DNA of 5,976 bases, from positions 1 to 5,976 of the forward strand of contig JAUZQA010000266.1 of the NCBI GenBank assembly GCA_030705665.1, in the 5' to 3' direction. Below the pieces are notes generated by a model. The model was not told where the DNA came from. It made no database searches and worked only from the letters and a program-made list of their open reading frames with translations. Of the stretch, positions 5,096 through 5,976 are shown one piece after another. Made by a program: the position numbers and the translations under genes. Position 1 is the stretch's first letter; each line of letters starts with the position of its first letter. Source of the stretch: Bacillota bacterium. Lineage in GTDB: Bacteria; Bacillota; Bacilli; Bacillales_B; DSM-18226.

Positions 5096-5976
5096 ATGAA
5101 AAAGATTATCGCCTTCTTAGTCGTCGTTTTTCTAGTTGTCAGCCTTGCGGGCTGCGGGGTCAATAGTGAGAAAACCAGCACGGGAAACAACAATACAGAA
5201 AAGAACACAACAGGAAACACTACCAACAAGAACGAAAATGGTACGAATAAAGAGCAAAACAGCAGCGGGAACAAGGAAAATTCAGAAACGAAAACGAATT
5301 TGGGAACAATTGAAGACTTTTTTCCACTGAAGCAAAATACGCATTATGTATATGAAGGTAAGGGAAATGAATTTGCCTCCTATGATGTATACAATGATTA
5401 CATTTCAGGAGAAAAAGTCCAACAACGAGTGAATAATGGCGGTACCACGAAGGTAAATGTAGTGGAACTAAATGGCGGTAAACTTTCCAAAGTGTATACA
5501 AGAGGGGAAGCCTATTATCGAGAAAATTTTTTGAACCAAAAGAGTGATAACATAGAAGTGCTCTTGATGGAACCATTGAAAAAAGGGACAACCTGGAAAT
5601 TGAATGATGGGAGTACGCGATCCATTACCAATTCAGGGGTTGAGGTTACAACACCAACAGGAAATTACAAGGCACTCGAGGTCACAACAGAGAGTGCCAA
5701 AGACAAAACTATTGATTATTATGCTAAAAATGTTGGTTTAGTGAAATCTGTTTTTGTTTCTGGGCAATCCCAAATAACCTCCACACTGACTAAAATCGAA
5801 GAAAATGTTCCATTGGTCCAAAACATCAACTTTTTTTACCCGAATATTAATGACCGAAAAATTTATTATAAAAAGACACCAATAAGCTTTTATACTAATG
5901 AAGTTACTAGAAAAGCATTAGCCGAGGCATACAAAAAACCAGTAGATAATCAATTAGGTGCTGTTTTTTCAATAAT
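5096..5976 (+). CDS. Lipoprotein with Asn/Thr-rich linker and GerMN-like C-terminal region (3' end missing)
   Basis: The frame is open for 293 codons and runs off the window. Residues 1-20 are a lipoprotein signal peptide: MKK, a hydrophobic core of about 14 residues and the lipobox LAGC (17-20), so Cys20 should be diacylglyceryl-modified on the outer face of the membrane. Residues 21-70 form a low-complexity, Asn/Thr/Lys/Ser/Glu-rich flexible tether. A globular extracytoplasmic domain follows at about 71-238 (begins GTIEDFFPL; includes YKALEVTTE and LVKSVFVSG). From about 239 the sequence PLVQNINFFYPN and the Tyr-rich strands after it resemble the start of a GerMN domain, as in spore-forming Bacillaceae lipoproteins linked to GerM; this is by recall. 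AAAGGGG (5081-5087) lies eight bases before ATG 5096 and only two before the in-frame ATG 5090, so 5096 is chosen. No clear promoter was found; a 12-base palindrome ATTTTTAAAAAT lies at 5045-5056. Confidence 0.85.
   Translation, partial: MKKIIAFLVVVFLVVSLAGCGVNSEKTSTGNNNTEKNTTGNTTNKNENGTNKEQNSSGNKENSETKTNLGTIEDFFPLKQNTHYVYEGKGNEFASYDVYNDYISGEKVQQRVNNGGTTKVNVVELNGGKLSKVYTRGEAYYRENFLNQKSDNIEVLLMEPLKKGTTWKLNDGSTRSITNSGVEVTTPTGNYKALEVTTESAKDKTIDYYAKNVGLVKSVFVSGQSQITSTLTKIEENVPLVQNINFFYPNINDRKIYYKKTPISFYTNEVTRKALAEAYKKPVDNQLGAVFSI

Noticed and set aside
5220..5591. 123-codon minus-strand frame opposite the lipoprotein gene
   Set aside because: It is a shadow of the lipoprotein coding frame, which has a signal peptide, lipobox and ribosome binding site; the antisense product has no recognisable features.

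Overview
The window looks like chromosomal DNA from a Bacillaceae-type Firmicute. It is AT-rich and has strong AGGAGG-type ribosome binding sites, TTG/GTG-tolerant starts and compact intrinsic terminators. It also carries a Bacillus-style zwf, a UPF0316/DUF2179 membrane protein and a GerMN-like lipoprotein. I see no phage, insertion sequence, CRISPR array, tRNA or rRNA. No gene-free stretch exceeds 300 bases.

Layout, left to right. (1) Positions 1-33 hold the first 11 codons of an unidentified minus-strand gene. A 181-bp divergent regulatory region separates it from a plus-strand HemQ/chlorite-dismutase-family gene (215-958). That region contains a perfect TGTGA-N6-TCACA dyad (Fnr/Rex type) and a strong Fur box. 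(2) A DUF2179 membrane protein gene (1126-1674) lies between two intrinsic terminators. (3) A flavodoxin-fold NAD(P)H:quinone oxidoreductase-like gene (1786-2364, minus) is divergent from a small class I SAM-dependent methyltransferase gene (2535-3104, plus). (4) zwf, glucose-6-phosphate dehydrogenase (3171-4646, minus, TTG start), converges on the methyltransferase gene across a shared hairpin terminator. (5) Upstream of zwf, on the same strand, sits a 46-codon gene (4720-4860) with a good ribosome binding site and promoter. A nine-base-pair hairpin lies between it and zwf. (6) A second divergent region carries four copies of a CGTGCAAA-like element spaced 20-21 bp apart. It leads to a plus-strand lipoprotein gene that runs off the right end (5096-5976).

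Functionally the window mixes housekeeping metabolism (the NADPH-supplying oxidative pentose phosphate entry step), redox flavoenzyme chemistry and an iron/oxygen-regulated heme-binding enzyme. The most interesting element is that HemQ-family protein. By alignment from memory to Firmicute coproheme decarboxylases it keeps the proximal His and the catalytic Tyr. It carries Arg where HemQ has the distal Gln (the residue typical of true chlorite dismutases) and Lys where HemQ has a propionate-binding Arg. Together with its Fur/Fnr-type control region, this suggests a specialised paralogue rather than the housekeeping heme-synthesis enzyme.
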